In this document: piece by piece, positions 34,271 through 45,576 of the stretch
Position numbering within the stretch: the stretch's first letter is position 1
Layout of the letters: each line of letters starts with the position of its first letter
Source: Strongylocentrotus droebachiensis
Taxonomy: Eukaryota > Echinodermata > Echinoidea > Camarodonta > Strongylocentrotidae
Assembly: GCA_035222895.1 (NCBI GenBank)
Contig: JAVYIG010004953.1
Span: forward strand, 62,001-126,000
DNA length: 64,000 bases
Direction: 5' to 3'
Program-made: the position numbers and the translations under genes
The notes under the pieces: generated by a model
What the model saw: the letters and a program-made list of their open reading frames with translations, nothing else
Told to the model about the DNA's origin: nothing
Database searches by the model: none

Positions 34271-34918
34271 TCAGCCTTCAGCACGTATCAAAGACGCCTC
34301 ACTACCCCGGATTTCATCACTCGAAGCCCCACTCGCCCTATCCTTCCTGGATTTCACTGAGTCCGCCCACTTCCTTTCTTGACCCCTACCCCATCTATGA
34401 TCTCCCCAATTAAGGACACCATCCCGATGGACATTGATGACCGTAACACACGTGCACCTTCCCCAGAAACCCAGCCACCAACTTCCCCTCTCCAAGAAAC
34501 TCCGTCCCTGGCTGATGACACCCAACCACCACCAGCTTTCCCTCTCCCAGAAACCCCGTTCCCGGCTAAAGACACCCAAACACCACCAACTTCCCCTCTC
34601 CAAGAAATCCCACCCCATCAGCATGATGACGACGGAATAAGCATAAATGCGAACCCTGTCGACCCGTGGTAGGAATATACTAATGTCACTGGAAACCAAA
34701 CTTCAAACCAAGAGTACCCCATCACCAAATTAATGGACAGATGCTGTATTTCTATCAAACAAAACCCGGACTCAACACGCACCGAGGCCTGCAGCGAGAC
34801 TCAGAGCTATTTTCACATGTTAAAAAGTAGAGAAAGTGTTGCCCGGGTCTTCGAGACTCTTCACCTTCCCGGAGGAGGGTTTTATACGAGATTCAAGTAT
34901 AAAGTTCGCAAGTTTTAA
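34271..34918 (+). other. Proline-rich repeat frame between family-B copies
   Basis: An open stretch (34379-34672) has PPTSPLQET-type units repeated about three times at 63-66-bp spacing. The following frame (34733-34918) is not recognised. It may be a fragment of a LINE ORF1 or unrelated insert; evidence is weak. Confidence 0.3.
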
Positions 34919-34938
34919 AGCCTCCTCTACCCTATTCT

Positions 34939-35662
34939 TAGTGAGACTTATCACTGTGGGACCACAATGGAAAAGGAAGGCATCAAAGAAAATTATCTGA
35001 AGCATACTGTCAAGAAGAAGAGAGTTAGAGAGCTGAAGGAAGCTGCAAAAGCAAGATCATGTAAGGAAAGCACACATGTATTTTATATATTCGACTTGCA
35101 GCAAGTTTTCTATTTGCCTATAAGTCGACAAGGTCTGAATTATTTAACTAGAGGCTCCTGAGTAACTTCAATTTCACAATTTTTTAACTTGCCTCTTGGG
35201 ATTGTATGTGTTTTTTGTCACATGAAGGTATTATTAAGCATAGAGCTTGTGAGATTGCATCCTATCTTCACAGCTACCTGTTCTCTCTTCATCAGAGAGG
35301 AGTAAAGAAAGTGAAAATCTTTGCATAGGACGGAGCAAGAACAGCATAGTTGCAACCACGTTACAATGCTTTGTAGAACACTCCTCCTCTATCCAAGTCA
35401 TCACCCTCCGCTACTATGTGACCAACCATGGGCAGTCAGATGGAGATGCTGTTTACAGCGTTATACAATGTAGTATGGACCATGTGAGTGAGATCATGAT
35501 CCCGGGACAGTTGGCCGGCATCATTCGCATGGCAAGAATCCAAACTCGTCCCTACTGCATTAGGGAAGTAACATCACAAGATGTAAGGGACTGGAAGACA
35601 CTCAGTCAAGTGAGTGGCATTCTTTGTGTCCGATATGCATGGAAGATCATATTGAAAATTTA
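34939..35662 (+). pseudogene. Family-B transposase-like relic, copy 5
   Basis: Almost identical to copies 4 and 6: ETYHCGTTMEKEGIKENYLKH-like start, FDLQQVFYLPISR (35089-35130), a HEGIIKHRACEIAS block (35220-35265), then a deletion that removes the ADGCIG loop (around 35323), NSIVATTLQCFVEHS, YYVTNHGQSDGD (about 35412-35450) and CIREVTSQDVRDWKTLSQ (35550-35610). The key Asp loop is lost. Confidence 0.7.
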
Positions 35663-35769
35663 ATAATAGTCTTTGGAAGGTAGGGCAAATGAAATTAATT
35701 TGATTAGAAGCCAAGAAATGTTTATTTCTTGGATTATTTGAAAATGAAAGTGAGGGCATACGCAATTAA

Positions 35770-36730
35770 ATGCTGCGGCAGGCAGCCAGTAAAAACATTT
35801 GTTTAATAAAATCATGCCATGCTGAGGGCAGGTGTAAAAGCCCATATCAGTCGTTCCCATGTATGGAGTCCCACTACTGTAGGTCAAGTAGTAAGTGCCA
35901 GTACCTATCTCCGGATCTGAATTTGTCCATGATGTACGACATGTACAGGCAGAACACCAAGGAAATGTGGCATCGTACTCCCTCTACAGGTCAGTGTTCC
36001 ACGGCCTGAACTTGAAGTTCCACAAGCCGAAGAAAGATGCCTGAAGTCTTAGTGAGACTTATCACTGTGGGACCACAATGGAAAAGGAAGGCATCAAAGA
36101 AAAGTATCTGAAGCATACTGTCAAGAAGAAGAAAGTTAGAGAGCTGAAGGAAGCTTCAAAAGCAAGATCATGTAAGGAAAGCACACATGTATTTTATATA
36201 TTCAACTTGCAGCAAGTTTTCTGTTTGCCTATAAGTAGGCAAGGTCTGAATTATTTTACTAGAGGCGCCTGAGTAACTTCAATTTCACAATTTTTGAACT
36301 TGCCTCTTGGGATTGTATGTTTTTTTTTGTCACATGAAGGTATCATCAAGCATGGAGCTTGTGAGATTGCATCTTATCTTCACAGCTACCTGTGCTTTCT
36401 TGATCAGAGAGGAGTAAAGGAAGTGGAAATCTTTGCTGATGGGTGCATAGGACGTCAGAACAAGAACAGCATAGTTGCAATCACGTTACAATGCTTTGTA
36501 GAACACTCCTCCTCTATCCAAGTCATCGCCCTCCGCTACTACATGACAAACCATGGGCAGTCAGAGGGAGATGCTGTTCACAGTGTTATACAATGTGAGT
36601 GAGATTATGATCCCGGGACAGTTGGCCGGCATTATTCGCATGGAAAGGATCCAACCTCCTCCAAACTGCGTTATGGAAGTAACATAAGAAGATGTCAGGG
36701 GAGTTACATCAGAAGATGTCAGTGACTAGA
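35770..36730 (+). pseudogene. Family-B transposase-like relic, copy 6
   Basis: Begins with MESHYCRSSSKCQYLSPDLN (35860-35930), then the RQNTKEMW and HRPKKDA-like parts, FNLQQVFCLPISR, CFFLSHEGIIKHGACEIAS, FADGCIGRQNKNSIV (36430-36472; an Arg is inserted in the GQNKN loop) and YYMTNHGQSEGDAVHSVIQ. It continues into a tail whose VTSEDVR codons have expanded into the adjacent 24-bp minisatellite. Confidence 0.7.
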
Positions 36731-37262
36731 AGACACTTAGTCAACAGAGTGGCATTCTTTGTGTCCGATATGCATAGAAGATCATATTGAAAATGTAATA
36801 ATACTCTTTGTTCAGATAAAGGTATTTTAATAAAAAAATAATTTCAGGGAAGTAACATCAGAAGATGTCAGGGAAGTTACATGTACATCAGAAGATGTCA
36901 GGGGAGTTACATCAGAAGATGCCAGGGAAGTTACATCAGAAGATTTCAGGGACTGGAAGACACTCAGTCACCAAAGTGGCATTCTTGTGTCCGATATGTA
37001 TGGAAGCTCATATTGAAAATGTAATAATACTCTTTGTTCAGATAAAAGTATCTTAATTAAAAATAAGGTTAAGGGAAGTAACATCAGAAGATGTCAGGGG
37101 AGTTACATCAGAAGATGTCAGGGAAGTAACATCAGAAGATGTCAGGGGAGTAACATCAGAAGATGTCATGGAAGTAACATCAGAAGATGTCAGGGAAGTA
37201 ACATCAGAAGATGTCAGGGGAGTAACATCAGAAGATGTCAGGGAAGTAACATCAGAAGATGA
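36676..37262 (+). repeat. 24-bp coding-derived minisatellite, two arrays
   Basis: Units GGGAAGTAACATCAGAAGATGTCA alternate with GGGGAGTTACATCAGAAGATGTCA. About five units lie at 36847-36952 and eight at 37074-37262, with two more at 36676-36725. Each unit encodes REVTSEDV or RGVTSEDV, the same residues found singly in copy 5 (REVTSQDV, 35556-35580). An intervening approx. 80-bp block (36752-36840 and 36977-37066) is itself duplicated. Confidence 0.85.
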
Positions 37263-37840
37263 TAATATGCTAATTAGGTTAATTATTATGCTAGTAAGGT
37301 TAATTATTTTTTGTTCAACATGATTGACCTCCGAGATAAATATTGGTTGTCATAAAAAAAAAAATATTCATTAAATTGTCATTCCAGATTTTTCTGGATA
37401 AAAAATTTACTAATTATGTTGATTAGGCTAATTATACCACATCTACATGGAATATCTTCTCATGAATTAATGTGTTGTCTTAATAATAGTGATTTACAAT
37501 GATGCATTGCACTATTTTCAGGATTTCTAGATCTATAAACAATGACAATGAAGTCCATACATTGTCATATGCTAATTAGCTCATTATGCTAATTATGCTA
37601 TTTAAGACAATTGCATTACTTAACAATATGAACTGAGAGGTGTTTCATCAACATCTGTCAACCAATAATTAGTCAGCACTAACAAAAAAAGTTTCACGGA
37701 GCTCTCTGACAAACTTTGACAAATTGTCAATAGACTTTTAATTTGCAATCGAGTTGGATGAGCCTACTGACTCATTAGGCCAAGCCCACTCTCTGAGGCG
37801 CAAGTCATAGTAAATTCAATAATTCATGGAGTGGTTTTAA
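37263..37840. other. AT-rich, no gene
   Basis: Repeated short words such as CTAATTA(T/G)GTTAATTA. No coding signal. Confidence 0.4.
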
Positions 37841-37844
37841 TGTC

Positions 37845-38300
37845 ATTGACCAGACATTGTGGGAACAGTTGAAGATTGAAAAGATAACCTATAGATCTAC
37901 TAGATGTAGCAAGAAGCTATACCCATATACATCAAAGAAACCTTTGACAACCATTGGTCCTTTCTTCAGAGCCAAGGTAGAAGTGAGAGATAGGAAGTCT
38001 GATGCAGAATCTTTCATGATAAAGGAGAAGGGAGAACCTTTGCTGAGAACAAGCACAGCTAGAGAGTAGGGAGTGCTGCATGTTGGAGTTCCTCACATTA
38101 AATGCATTACAGTCGTATGCTGACTTGAAGCATGAATTTGCACCAGTCTTCCAAGGAGTTGTTAAACTGAAGAGCCAACAAAAGGCTGTTCATAGGGAGC
38201 AAAAAAAGATTGGAAAGTCAAGCAAAGATCTCTCACTGGCTGATAGAGTGTTTACAGTGTTTATTTTGCCTCAAAGTAGCAGTGTTTAAAGACAGATAGT
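37845..38300 (+). pseudogene. Ty3/gypsy fragment: protease end and pre-RT linker
   Basis: LWEQLKIEKITYRSTRCSKKLYPY followed by EKGEPLLRTSTAREM-like reading with a TAG at 38067-38069, then GVLHVGVP and YADLKHEFAPVFQGVVKLKS. This is the C-terminal retropepsin region and the segment before the reverse transcriptase of a gypsy-type polyprotein. The RT itself is missing; from 38200 onward the sequence diverges. The internal stop and a frame change make it a relic. Confidence 0.6.
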
Positions 38301-39499
38301 AGAGGGAATTGGTTTGTAGCCAGAGACCATCGAGGGTAGGAACTCCAGGTCAAAGCAGCGCAGGGTCTGTCATGGCCGTGTCGGTAATGAGGCAGAAGAG
38401 AAACTACAAGTTAGTCGTAGCAGTATAAGTGGTATGTCTATGCTTGAGAGTGTAGACTCTACCTTTGAGGAATTAGACAAATGTAGGGAAAAGATAAGGC
38501 CTCAAGAGAAGAATTAGATGACTTTAGGAGAGAAGTGGCTTAATCAATTGGAAGCAGAGCATAGGGAAGTCGTTAATTTGCGCGAACAAGAATGTAAGAC
38601 TCTGCGAAGTGTGATGAAAGAGGCGACATAGGTATACTAGGGTGTTAGATGTACAAAGGATGAGAGCGAATGTTCGCAAGGAAAGTGAACAAAGAGGGCT
38701 CAAAAAAAGCTAGAAGAATAAGAACAAGAGGAAGAGGCAAAGGCAAACAAAAAAGTGTTCAAACAAGGAAATACATACTATACCAAATTACGAGAGGCTT
38801 ATCAAGATTTGTTAACAAACTATGGTGTTGGCGCAAAGAATTGAGAAGGGCTTGTTAAAACAGTGTTTGATAAACTTAACAAGCATAAAAGTCCCAGACT
38901 TGCCAAAAAAGAGCACGGCAAAAAATTTGTAAGGAAAAATCCAAAACCAAATATTAATTCGCAAAGGAACTTGGTTTGGCAATAGTAATTTGTCTCTACG
39001 CAAAAGTTTGTTATTAGTGTACTGTTTTATTCCCAAAATGCCGTATAAACAAACTGTGTATGAAACATGTATTTCATCAGCAGATAGTGACTCTGATAAT
39101 AGCAACGTTTTGACAACCTCTAAGGAGACCATAGCGGATTATTTTTCATACTATCGTGTCTGTCAGTGGTCGCTGGAGACAAAACTGCACACTAACCAAC
39201 CCATTGGAGGCCCTGGAATTACTGTTGAAATAAGACGATTATAAATTTGGCAAAACAACAGACCTTCATTTCTAAGGAGCGCGATCGCGCCGGCGCTCCT
39301 ACAGCGCTCCTAAAAAGTAATCAGGAGAGTTGTTTACAGCGCTCCTTGGTTTCAATGTTTTCCTTCAGTTAAAAATCCCGTTTAGGGTGCATGTTTGTGG
39401 CCGATCGCACCAGCAAAATTGTCAACAAATCGCCATTTTAAGCTTCTAGCAACTTGTCAGTCATTCTCCGAAACAATGCATGTCCTACTAAATATTCAT
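38301..39499. other. No gene recognised; palindromic GC patch
   Basis: Purine-rich open frames without family match. At about 39276-39306 there is a GC-rich near-palindrome (AAGGAGCGCGATCGCGCC...GGCGCTCCT) followed by further GCGCTCCT repeats. Confidence 0.35.
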
Positions 39500-39505
39500 G
39501 AACAC

Positions 39506-39774
39506 CAGAGCTGCCAACCTTGTGCAACCAAAAAAAGGAATCATGATGGCAAAAAAAAGGAATTTCAAGCAAAAAAAAGGAATTCATAAAAACGAAACTT
39601 ACAACCACGCGCGACACACTTCCAATGCAGAAATGTTCATTCATCATGCTGTTTTTTGGTGGTTATTTTGGTATTAGCGGCATTTTATTTTTGTGGAGAA
39701 TATTTTTATCTTCAAGTATGTTTAAAATTAGTTTTATATTGAATTTAGGGCAGTTATTTGACGTGCGGTATGTA

Positions 39775-39812
<38 letters not shown>

Positions 39813-39925
39813 AAAAAATTAAAAAAATTATTAAAAAACGTATTTTATGAAGAAAAAACGTAATACCGTAATTTGGAGTAAAAAACGGAGTAATTCCGGC
39901 AAAAACGGAATGGTTGGCAGCTCTG
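39506..39925. mobile_element. MITE, 420 bp, 6-bp target duplication
   Basis: CAGAGCTGCCAACC at 39506 and GGTTGGCAGCTCTG ending at 39925 are perfect 14-bp inverted repeats. GAACAC directly flanks both sides (39500-39505 and 39926-39931). CAGRG-type ends and a 6-bp duplication fit a hAT-like MITE, as with the large element at 10453. It contains a poly(A) run of about 32 bases (39777-39808). Confidence 0.85.
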
Positions 39926-40116
39926 GAACACTATAACTTCGTCACAAATTTCAACCACTTACATCGCACTTTCTATCGACTTTCGTTACAATTTATACTT
40001 GAGTCACACGATTGGCTAGAAAAAATCAATCATCGTTACTTCTAACCAATAAGCAGCGCTGTACCATAACACTCCCAGCACTGGAGTTTCCCGTGCGCTA
40101 TTTAGTCCACTGCAAA

Positions 40117-40389
40117 ATGGCAGCACTGCCCCGGGGGAATCAAGTGTCCCTTTCCACATTTTTGAAGTGGGATATACACACCTCATTTTCCCACGAAACT
40201 ATTACTACTGAAGGTGGGAAAACTCTTGTCACGCACGCGAGCTGTAATTCCTGCTCTAAATATATTCAAAAAATCAAAAATGACGGGAGAGTGAAGGGCC
40301 AGGCTTTGAAAGACATTGTCAAATTCGCCGAGAATGGCACCAGCTTCATATCCAGACACACACTAACCAGAAACTGGCGTGACTCATTG
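40117..40389 (+). CDS. Candidate first exon, BED-finger-like
   Basis: ATG at 40117 opens MAALPRGNQVSLSTFLKWD, followed by CNSCSKYI and GTSFISRHTLTRNW, then GACTCATTG|GTAAGC, a good donor (exon end 40389). Cys-x2-Cys then a His-containing segment is what the first exon of many hAT-derived proteins looks like, but only one distal His is seen. No downstream exon was found before the pogo gene. It could be a host gene's first exon or a transposon exon. Confidence 0.4.
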
Positions 40390-42180
40390 GTAAGCATTTC
40401 TGTTTTCTTTAAATAAAGTATTAATATATAAACTGATTTTTGTCAGATTTCTCAAGATTTAACATTGCTTTTTGATCACAAGTGTACACAACTTTGTCGT
40501 GGCAATGTAGTTGTAGTTACTGTTTGCGTACGCGCGCTCGTGTTAGCCTAGCCTACATTGAGTCGCGAGCATTCATGTTCATTGATCGTGTTGTTCAGAT
40601 CAGTGTGTAGGGTACAGTGCGGTGCATGTACATTTTCTGTCGCACGAGTTTCGTGATTTGCATAAATAAATAGCTCTACGAGGCGTGGCCTTTTGCCGAT
40701 TGGTTATTTGAGTGTTATGTTTCATTGATGAATATTTATGGATCCGAATGTAAACTTTTTCAAAACAAAATATTATATGTAAATAATACTATTAAAGGTA
40801 AATAGGAAATATTAAATTTAAGTAATGAAAAAAATTAAATACTAGTCTACTAATTTTTTTTTTTTTAAATAAATGTCAATGAGGGAAAAAAAGGGAGAAT
40901 TTGTTTTTAACACATGAATAGATGGCATGTAACGTCACCTACCGTTTAGTCGCCACTCCATTGATTCGCCACATGCTACGTCATATATACACTCGACACC
41001 TATCCACACAAAATTAAGAGCCGCGTAGGTCTCAAAGACTAGGTAAGTAAAAAGTTAAGAAATATCGCTACGCCTTGGTGCCTCGTCCTTTTTTAGTGGG
41101 CGGGAATAATTTATGCCGTAGGCCTATATGAACTTAGAATGGATATGCCTAGAACAAAAAAGCATGTTGAAGATGTACATGTATGTTGTACTGTGCATAT
41201 ATTGCATGTATTGTATACATTATAATAGGGTTTATTGTGAATATCTGTAAGTACGGATACTTTCAATCCTTATTGCTCCTAAACAAAAAATATTATATCT
41301 CTGAAACTTTTATATGTTTTAGTGAACATGTCAGAGATTGCATTTCATGAAAAATGTTGTCAAGGTTACGTGATCCACAAGGTCAATTTCAAGGTCAAAT
41401 CTTAGGTCAAGAGGTCAAAGTACCCCCAACATGTACAAATTTTCAAAATGGCGGCAGATTTGGAATCCTTATTGAATACCCTTTCCAATAATACAAATTT
41501 TGTGAAGATTGACCCATTAGGTCCCGAAATACAAGGGTTCAAAGGTAGGCCCGCCACCCCCATTTTTGAAAAAATCTCAAAATTTGGTGGGCCGTATCTC
41601 CCAAACCCCTCACCCGATTGACCTAAAATTTTGGATTTGGTGCTGTGAGATCACACTCAACAAGTACACAAAGTTTCATCAAAATCAAAAATGGTCGGGT
41701 TAAAACCATTGGGTGATTTGACATGGAATGACCCCTCTTTGCCTTTACTATAATGTGCTGGGCAGCACGTGACTACAGTTGTCTAAACTAGTCTCATTGT
41801 GGTAGATGTATCTTTCCTCTTTGATATATTATTGCAGATGACTGTACACGCACCTTTCCCTGAAGTGTCTGTACTATTCTCTCATTTTGTTTCGAATTCT
41901 ATCCCATAATCATATTGCTGTTAAGTTAAAATGTCAAAATGCATTATTTTTCTCTTTCAGCTGCATGTCTTTAACGCATTCTGTGTTCTTTCTTTTTCGT
42001 CTCAATCTTTTCTTTCATGAATATATTTTTATCTTTATATGCTTTTCAATATATTATTTTGCAAAAAAAATCACCTTTTTATTATATTGATTTTCACCGT
42101 TTATTATTTCTCTATTTGGCTGATACCCTTTCAACATACAATTTATTTTTGCTGGTGATTGCATACTTAAACCTTCAGCC
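40390..42180. other. No gene; DR-type AGGTCA cluster
   Basis: Includes AGGTCAAGAGGTCAAAG (DR2 spacing) near 41406 with further AGGTCAA words upstream. The part from 41280 to 41750 reads like a dispersed repeat (GTTTCATCAAAATCAAAAATGG). Confidence 0.35.
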
Positions 42181-44328
42181 ATGCCTGGCAAAAGGACTTC
42201 TAAGTACAGGTCATGGTCAGCCGAGGACATGCAAATTGCATATGATGACGTTACACAGCATGGAATCCCCATTTCTGTCGCGGCAAGGGACAATAATGTT
42301 CCTAGAAGGTCTCTTGGCGACAGGGTGCACGGAAAAGTAAAGATGGATGCCAGAATGAGAGCGGCTACGAAATTGCCCGAAGCGATAGAAAGGGATTTGA
42401 TTACTGTCATCGACTACATGGCATCAAAGGCCATACCGATGACAATAAATCAAATCATGCTACAGGCATGGGTACTTGATAAGAAGTGCGGTGGAAAGAA
42501 GTTTGGCGTGAACGGCCCAAGTTACAACTGGTGGATTCGATTTAGAAAGGCATATCCAGAGACTGCCCTCAAGCTGAGGAGGCCCGATCGGCTAGACAGG
42601 GCAAGGATCACAAGCTCAACGGTAGACAATCTCCGGGAGTACTTCCAGCTTCTAAAGGGCATTTTGCATCGGTATAATTTAATGGACAAGCCCGAGAGGA
42701 TCTACAACGCTGATGAAACGATGGTAGATCTGAACAAATCAACGCAGTTGGTGGTGGAGCCTGCAAGACACAGGCATGCTCATTCAACGACTGTGGCTGG
42801 AAGCCAGCATGTTTCAATGATGTGTTGTGTTTCTGCATCAGGTGCAGTTATGCCACCTAATATTATATTCAAGGATGCTTTCCCAGGTGGAGACTATACG
42901 AGAGACGGGCCTGACAACTGTCTATACTCCAAGTCGGACAGCGGGTTCATTGACGGGGAGTTGATGAGAGGCTGGTTTCAGAAAGTATTCCTCAAACACT
43001 GCCCACAGGACCGAAGTGAAGATAACCCAGTGCTACTGATTCAAGACGGCCACGCCTCGCATCATGACCCGCTGCTCATCCTCAAGGCGATCGAGGAGCA
43101 TGTCATCCTCCTGGAGCTGGTTCCACACACGACCCACCTCTGCCAGCCGTTAGATGTCTGCGTGTACAAGTCCTTAAAGAGTAACATCGGGCGCTTCATT
43201 AAGATTGGACAGGCTCTGCGAGGATCGCTTTGGATCCCGAAGAAGGAGTTCCCAAGGCTGCTGAGAACGCCATTTGAGAAGTCGATGACCATCCACAACA
43301 TAAAGCAGGGTTTCAGGAAATGTGGAATTTACCCGTTCAACCCTAATGCTATCGACAAGGATCAGCTCGTGAGATCTAGGTTGATACCCTCGACAGATGT
43401 GGATTTGGCGGCCCCTCCTGTGTACAGGTATGCGGATGCTGCCACTCAGGTTGAGGTAGGTAATCCGGCAGTGCAAGTAGCAGTACAAGTGCCAGTAGAA
43501 GAGCCAGAACAAGTTCCAATGCGAAGACAAGGCAGACAGCTTGTAGTTGCAGAAGTACACAGGGGTCAAAATCAAGAAGACTTAGATGACCAAACAGAAC
43601 AAGAGCAACACGAACAACCAGAACCAGAACATGAGGAAATTCAGGTAGAGCGTCCTGCACGCAGCGATGTATATGAGAACCCCCTTGTAAAGTTTGGTGT
43701 GGTTTCACCCGAGGTCGCTGAAGTATTCTACCCTGCAGAGGAAGTGATTCCAGCTGGTAGAAAGGTCGCTGTGAGGGGAAGAAGCAAAGCCTGCATCCTT
43801 ACTTCTGCAGAAGCCAAGGAACATTACATTGAAGAACTACGACGAGTCGAAGAAGCACAGGAGAAGAAAGAAGAGAGGAAGAGAAAAAGAGCTCAAGCCC
43901 AGGAAGAGCGTAGGAAGAGAAAAGAAGAGAAGGACAAGAACAAGGCGAAGAAGACAAAGAGAGCAGCAAAGAAGACGACGGAACGAACAGCAACACTACT
44001 GCAAGAGGAAGAATCACAGATAGAGACCCAAGAGATAGACGAGGAGGAAGAAGAAGTTCTAACAGATGAAGAGATTGAAGAGATGGAGGTTTCAGACGAA
44101 GAAGAACAGAAGGAGGACAGGAAGGAAGATTATTGTTGTGTTTGTGGGTCATATTTTTATGACGAGGCTCCGAGAGAGCAGAAAAGATGGGCAGGTTGTT
44201 CGTTCGCAAATTGCGATAGTTGGTGTTGTCGAGTGTGTTTGCCAGATAAGTTCGACTATGACTCCGACTACTTTTGTGATGATCACCAACTGGCCTCAGT
44301 TGGAAAGCGGGTCCGTGTTGAGCCTTAG
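42181..44328 (+). CDS. pogo-type (Tc1/mariner) transposase with C-terminal Cys/His finger, intact
   Basis: Single uninterrupted 715-codon frame. Residues 1-60 form a psq-type helix-turn-helix (YRSWSAEDMQIAYDDV, ISVAARDNNVPRRSLGDRV); about 65-135 resemble the CENPB-type second HTH (GPSYNWWIRFRKAYPE). The DDE_1 catalytic core follows: NADET (Asp178), LIQDGHASHH (Asp289) and LCQPLDVCVYKSLK (Asp325), a 35-residue last spacing usual for pogo enzymes. About 530-640 is charged and helical (Lys/Glu/Arg). At about 655-705 CCVCGSYF....CDSWCCRVCLP....YFCDDH forms a PHD-like zinc finger. AATAAA at 44364 fits a poly(A) signal. Upstream, CTTCAG|CC before the ATG could be a 5'UTR splice acceptor. Terminal inverted repeats were not found. 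A domesticated gene is possible. Confidence 0.9.
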   Translation: MPGKRTSKYRSWSAEDMQIAYDDVTQHGIPISVAARDNNVPRRSLGDRVHGKVKMDARMRAATKLPEAIERDLITVIDYMASKAIPMTINQIMLQAWVLDKKCGGKKFGVNGPSYNWWIRFRKAYPETALKLRRPDRLDRARITSSTVDNLREYFQLLKGILHRYNLMDKPERIYNADETMVDLNKSTQLVVEPARHRHAHSTTVAGSQHVSMMCCVSASGAVMPPNIIFKDAFPGGDYTRDGPDNCLYSKSDSGFIDGELMRGWFQKVFLKHCPQDRSEDNPVLLIQDGHASHHDPLLILKAIEEHVILLELVPHTTHLCQPLDVCVYKSLKSNIGRFIKIGQALRGSLWIPKKEFPRLLRTPFEKSMTIHNIKQGFRKCGIYPFNPNAIDKDQLVRSRLIPSTDVDLAAPPVYRYADAATQVEVGNPAVQVAVQVPVEEPEQVPMRRQGRQLVVAEVHRGQNQEDLDDQTEQEQHEQPEPEHEEIQVERPARSDVYENPLVKFGVVSPEVAEVFYPAEEVIPAGRKVAVRGRSKACILTSAEAKEHYIEELRRVEEAQEKKEERKRKRAQAQEERRKRKEEKDKNKAKKTKRAAKKTTERTATLLQEEESQIETQEIDEEEEEVLTDEEIEEMEVSDEEEQKEDRKEDYCCVCGSYFYDEAPREQKRWAGCSFANCDSWCCRVCLPDKFDYDSDYFCDDHQLASVGKRVRVEP

Positions 44329-44339
44329 AGTTAGACATA

Positions 44340-44924
44340 GTTAGATGTTATATATCTATTGTAAATAAATATAATGCTGGAAGAGAGGCCATATTGGTTG
44401 ACCCCCAGGTTTTTTTGTTTTTATTTTAAAATTCTAATTCTTATTATGATTATCTTTGTCGTTACTAATCAAATAATTGCGCACGTATCATAATTCGAAT
44501 TAAAGTGTACAGAAAAAGATTATTGGAATAAAGACCATCCTTATTTGTAGTGCTAAGCGTAATACTTGTAACATTTTTCCTATAACTTTTTAAATAGTGG
44601 ATAATAAAGCATCTAAAATGATGTTGACCATTGTATAGACATACTGTATTGCAGTAATCCTATACAGGGTTTATTTCTGGTCACAAATTAAATGTTTGTT
44701 GGCGTTGTTGTCATGCATTCCTGTGTTACTAATTTGTAACATTACTGTGGTCTCTCTGCAGTTCTCCTGAACGCAACTTTTTCCATCCGATTTCACTTAT
44801 TAATGTTTTCTCTGGCAACTCAAAGCGCGAGGCAAGATCAATCAGCTAGCTCCAAGCTTTATCAAGAATTTTCTTGCATTCAAATAACTAATACATTTGT
44901 GATTTAATTTTTTACATGAAAGTT
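44340..44924. other. 3' flank of the pogo gene
   Basis: AT-rich with AATAAA at 44364; no gene. Confidence 0.5.
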
Positions 44925-45576
44925 TCAAAAATGATCTGCAGACAATCTAAATGATGTACAGTGTATATAATGTATATTTTGTTCAGCGGGATGATACATG
45001 TACGTCCTCAGCTGTAAAATGAAATGTTTAGATAATGCACAGACATGAGTTTTGCTTTTTTTTTCAACAGGTGTTATAAAAGAATCCGTCCATTCCTGCC
45101 TTTGTATTCTGAAACATGGAAATATATCAACAGGATTTCAAAAATGATCTGCAGACAATCTAAATGATGTACAGTGTATATAATGTATATTTTGTTCAGC
45201 GGGATGATACATGTACATGTATATCTTCAGCTGTAAAATGAAATGTTTAAATAATGCACAGGCATGAGTTTTGGTTTTTTTTTTCAACAGGTGTTATAAA
45301 AGAATCCGTCCATTCCTGCCTTTGTATTCTGAAATATGGAAATATATCAACAGGATTTCAAAAATGACCTGCAGACAATCTAAATGATGTACAGTGTATA
45401 TAATGTATATTTTGTTCAGCGGGATGATACATGTACATGTATATCCAGTCAGCTGTAAAATGAAATGTTTAAATAATGCACAGACATGAGTTTTGCTTTT
45501 TTTTTCAACAGGTGTTATAAAAGAATCCGTCCATTCCTGACTTTGTAATCTGAAACATGGAAATATATCAACAGGA
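44925..45576 (+). repeat. Tandem repeat, 213-220 bp period, three copies
   Basis: ATGA(T/C)CTGCAGACAATC occurs at 44931, 45144 and 45364. Units also share GTTCAGCGGGATGATACATG, TTTTCAACAGGTGTTATAAAAG and GGAAATATATCAACAGGA. The second and third have a short ACATGTACATGT expansion. The minus-strand open frame over the array is an artefact. Confidence 0.9.

Noticed and set aside
36847-37262. Regular short repeats that could suggest a CRISPR-like array
   Set aside because: Units are head-to-tail with no spacers, encode transposase codons and lie in an animal genome.
43799-44338. Long minus-strand open frame opposite the pogo C-terminus
   Set aside because: Shadow of the Lys/Glu-rich coding region on the other strand; Ser/Leu-rich, no family.
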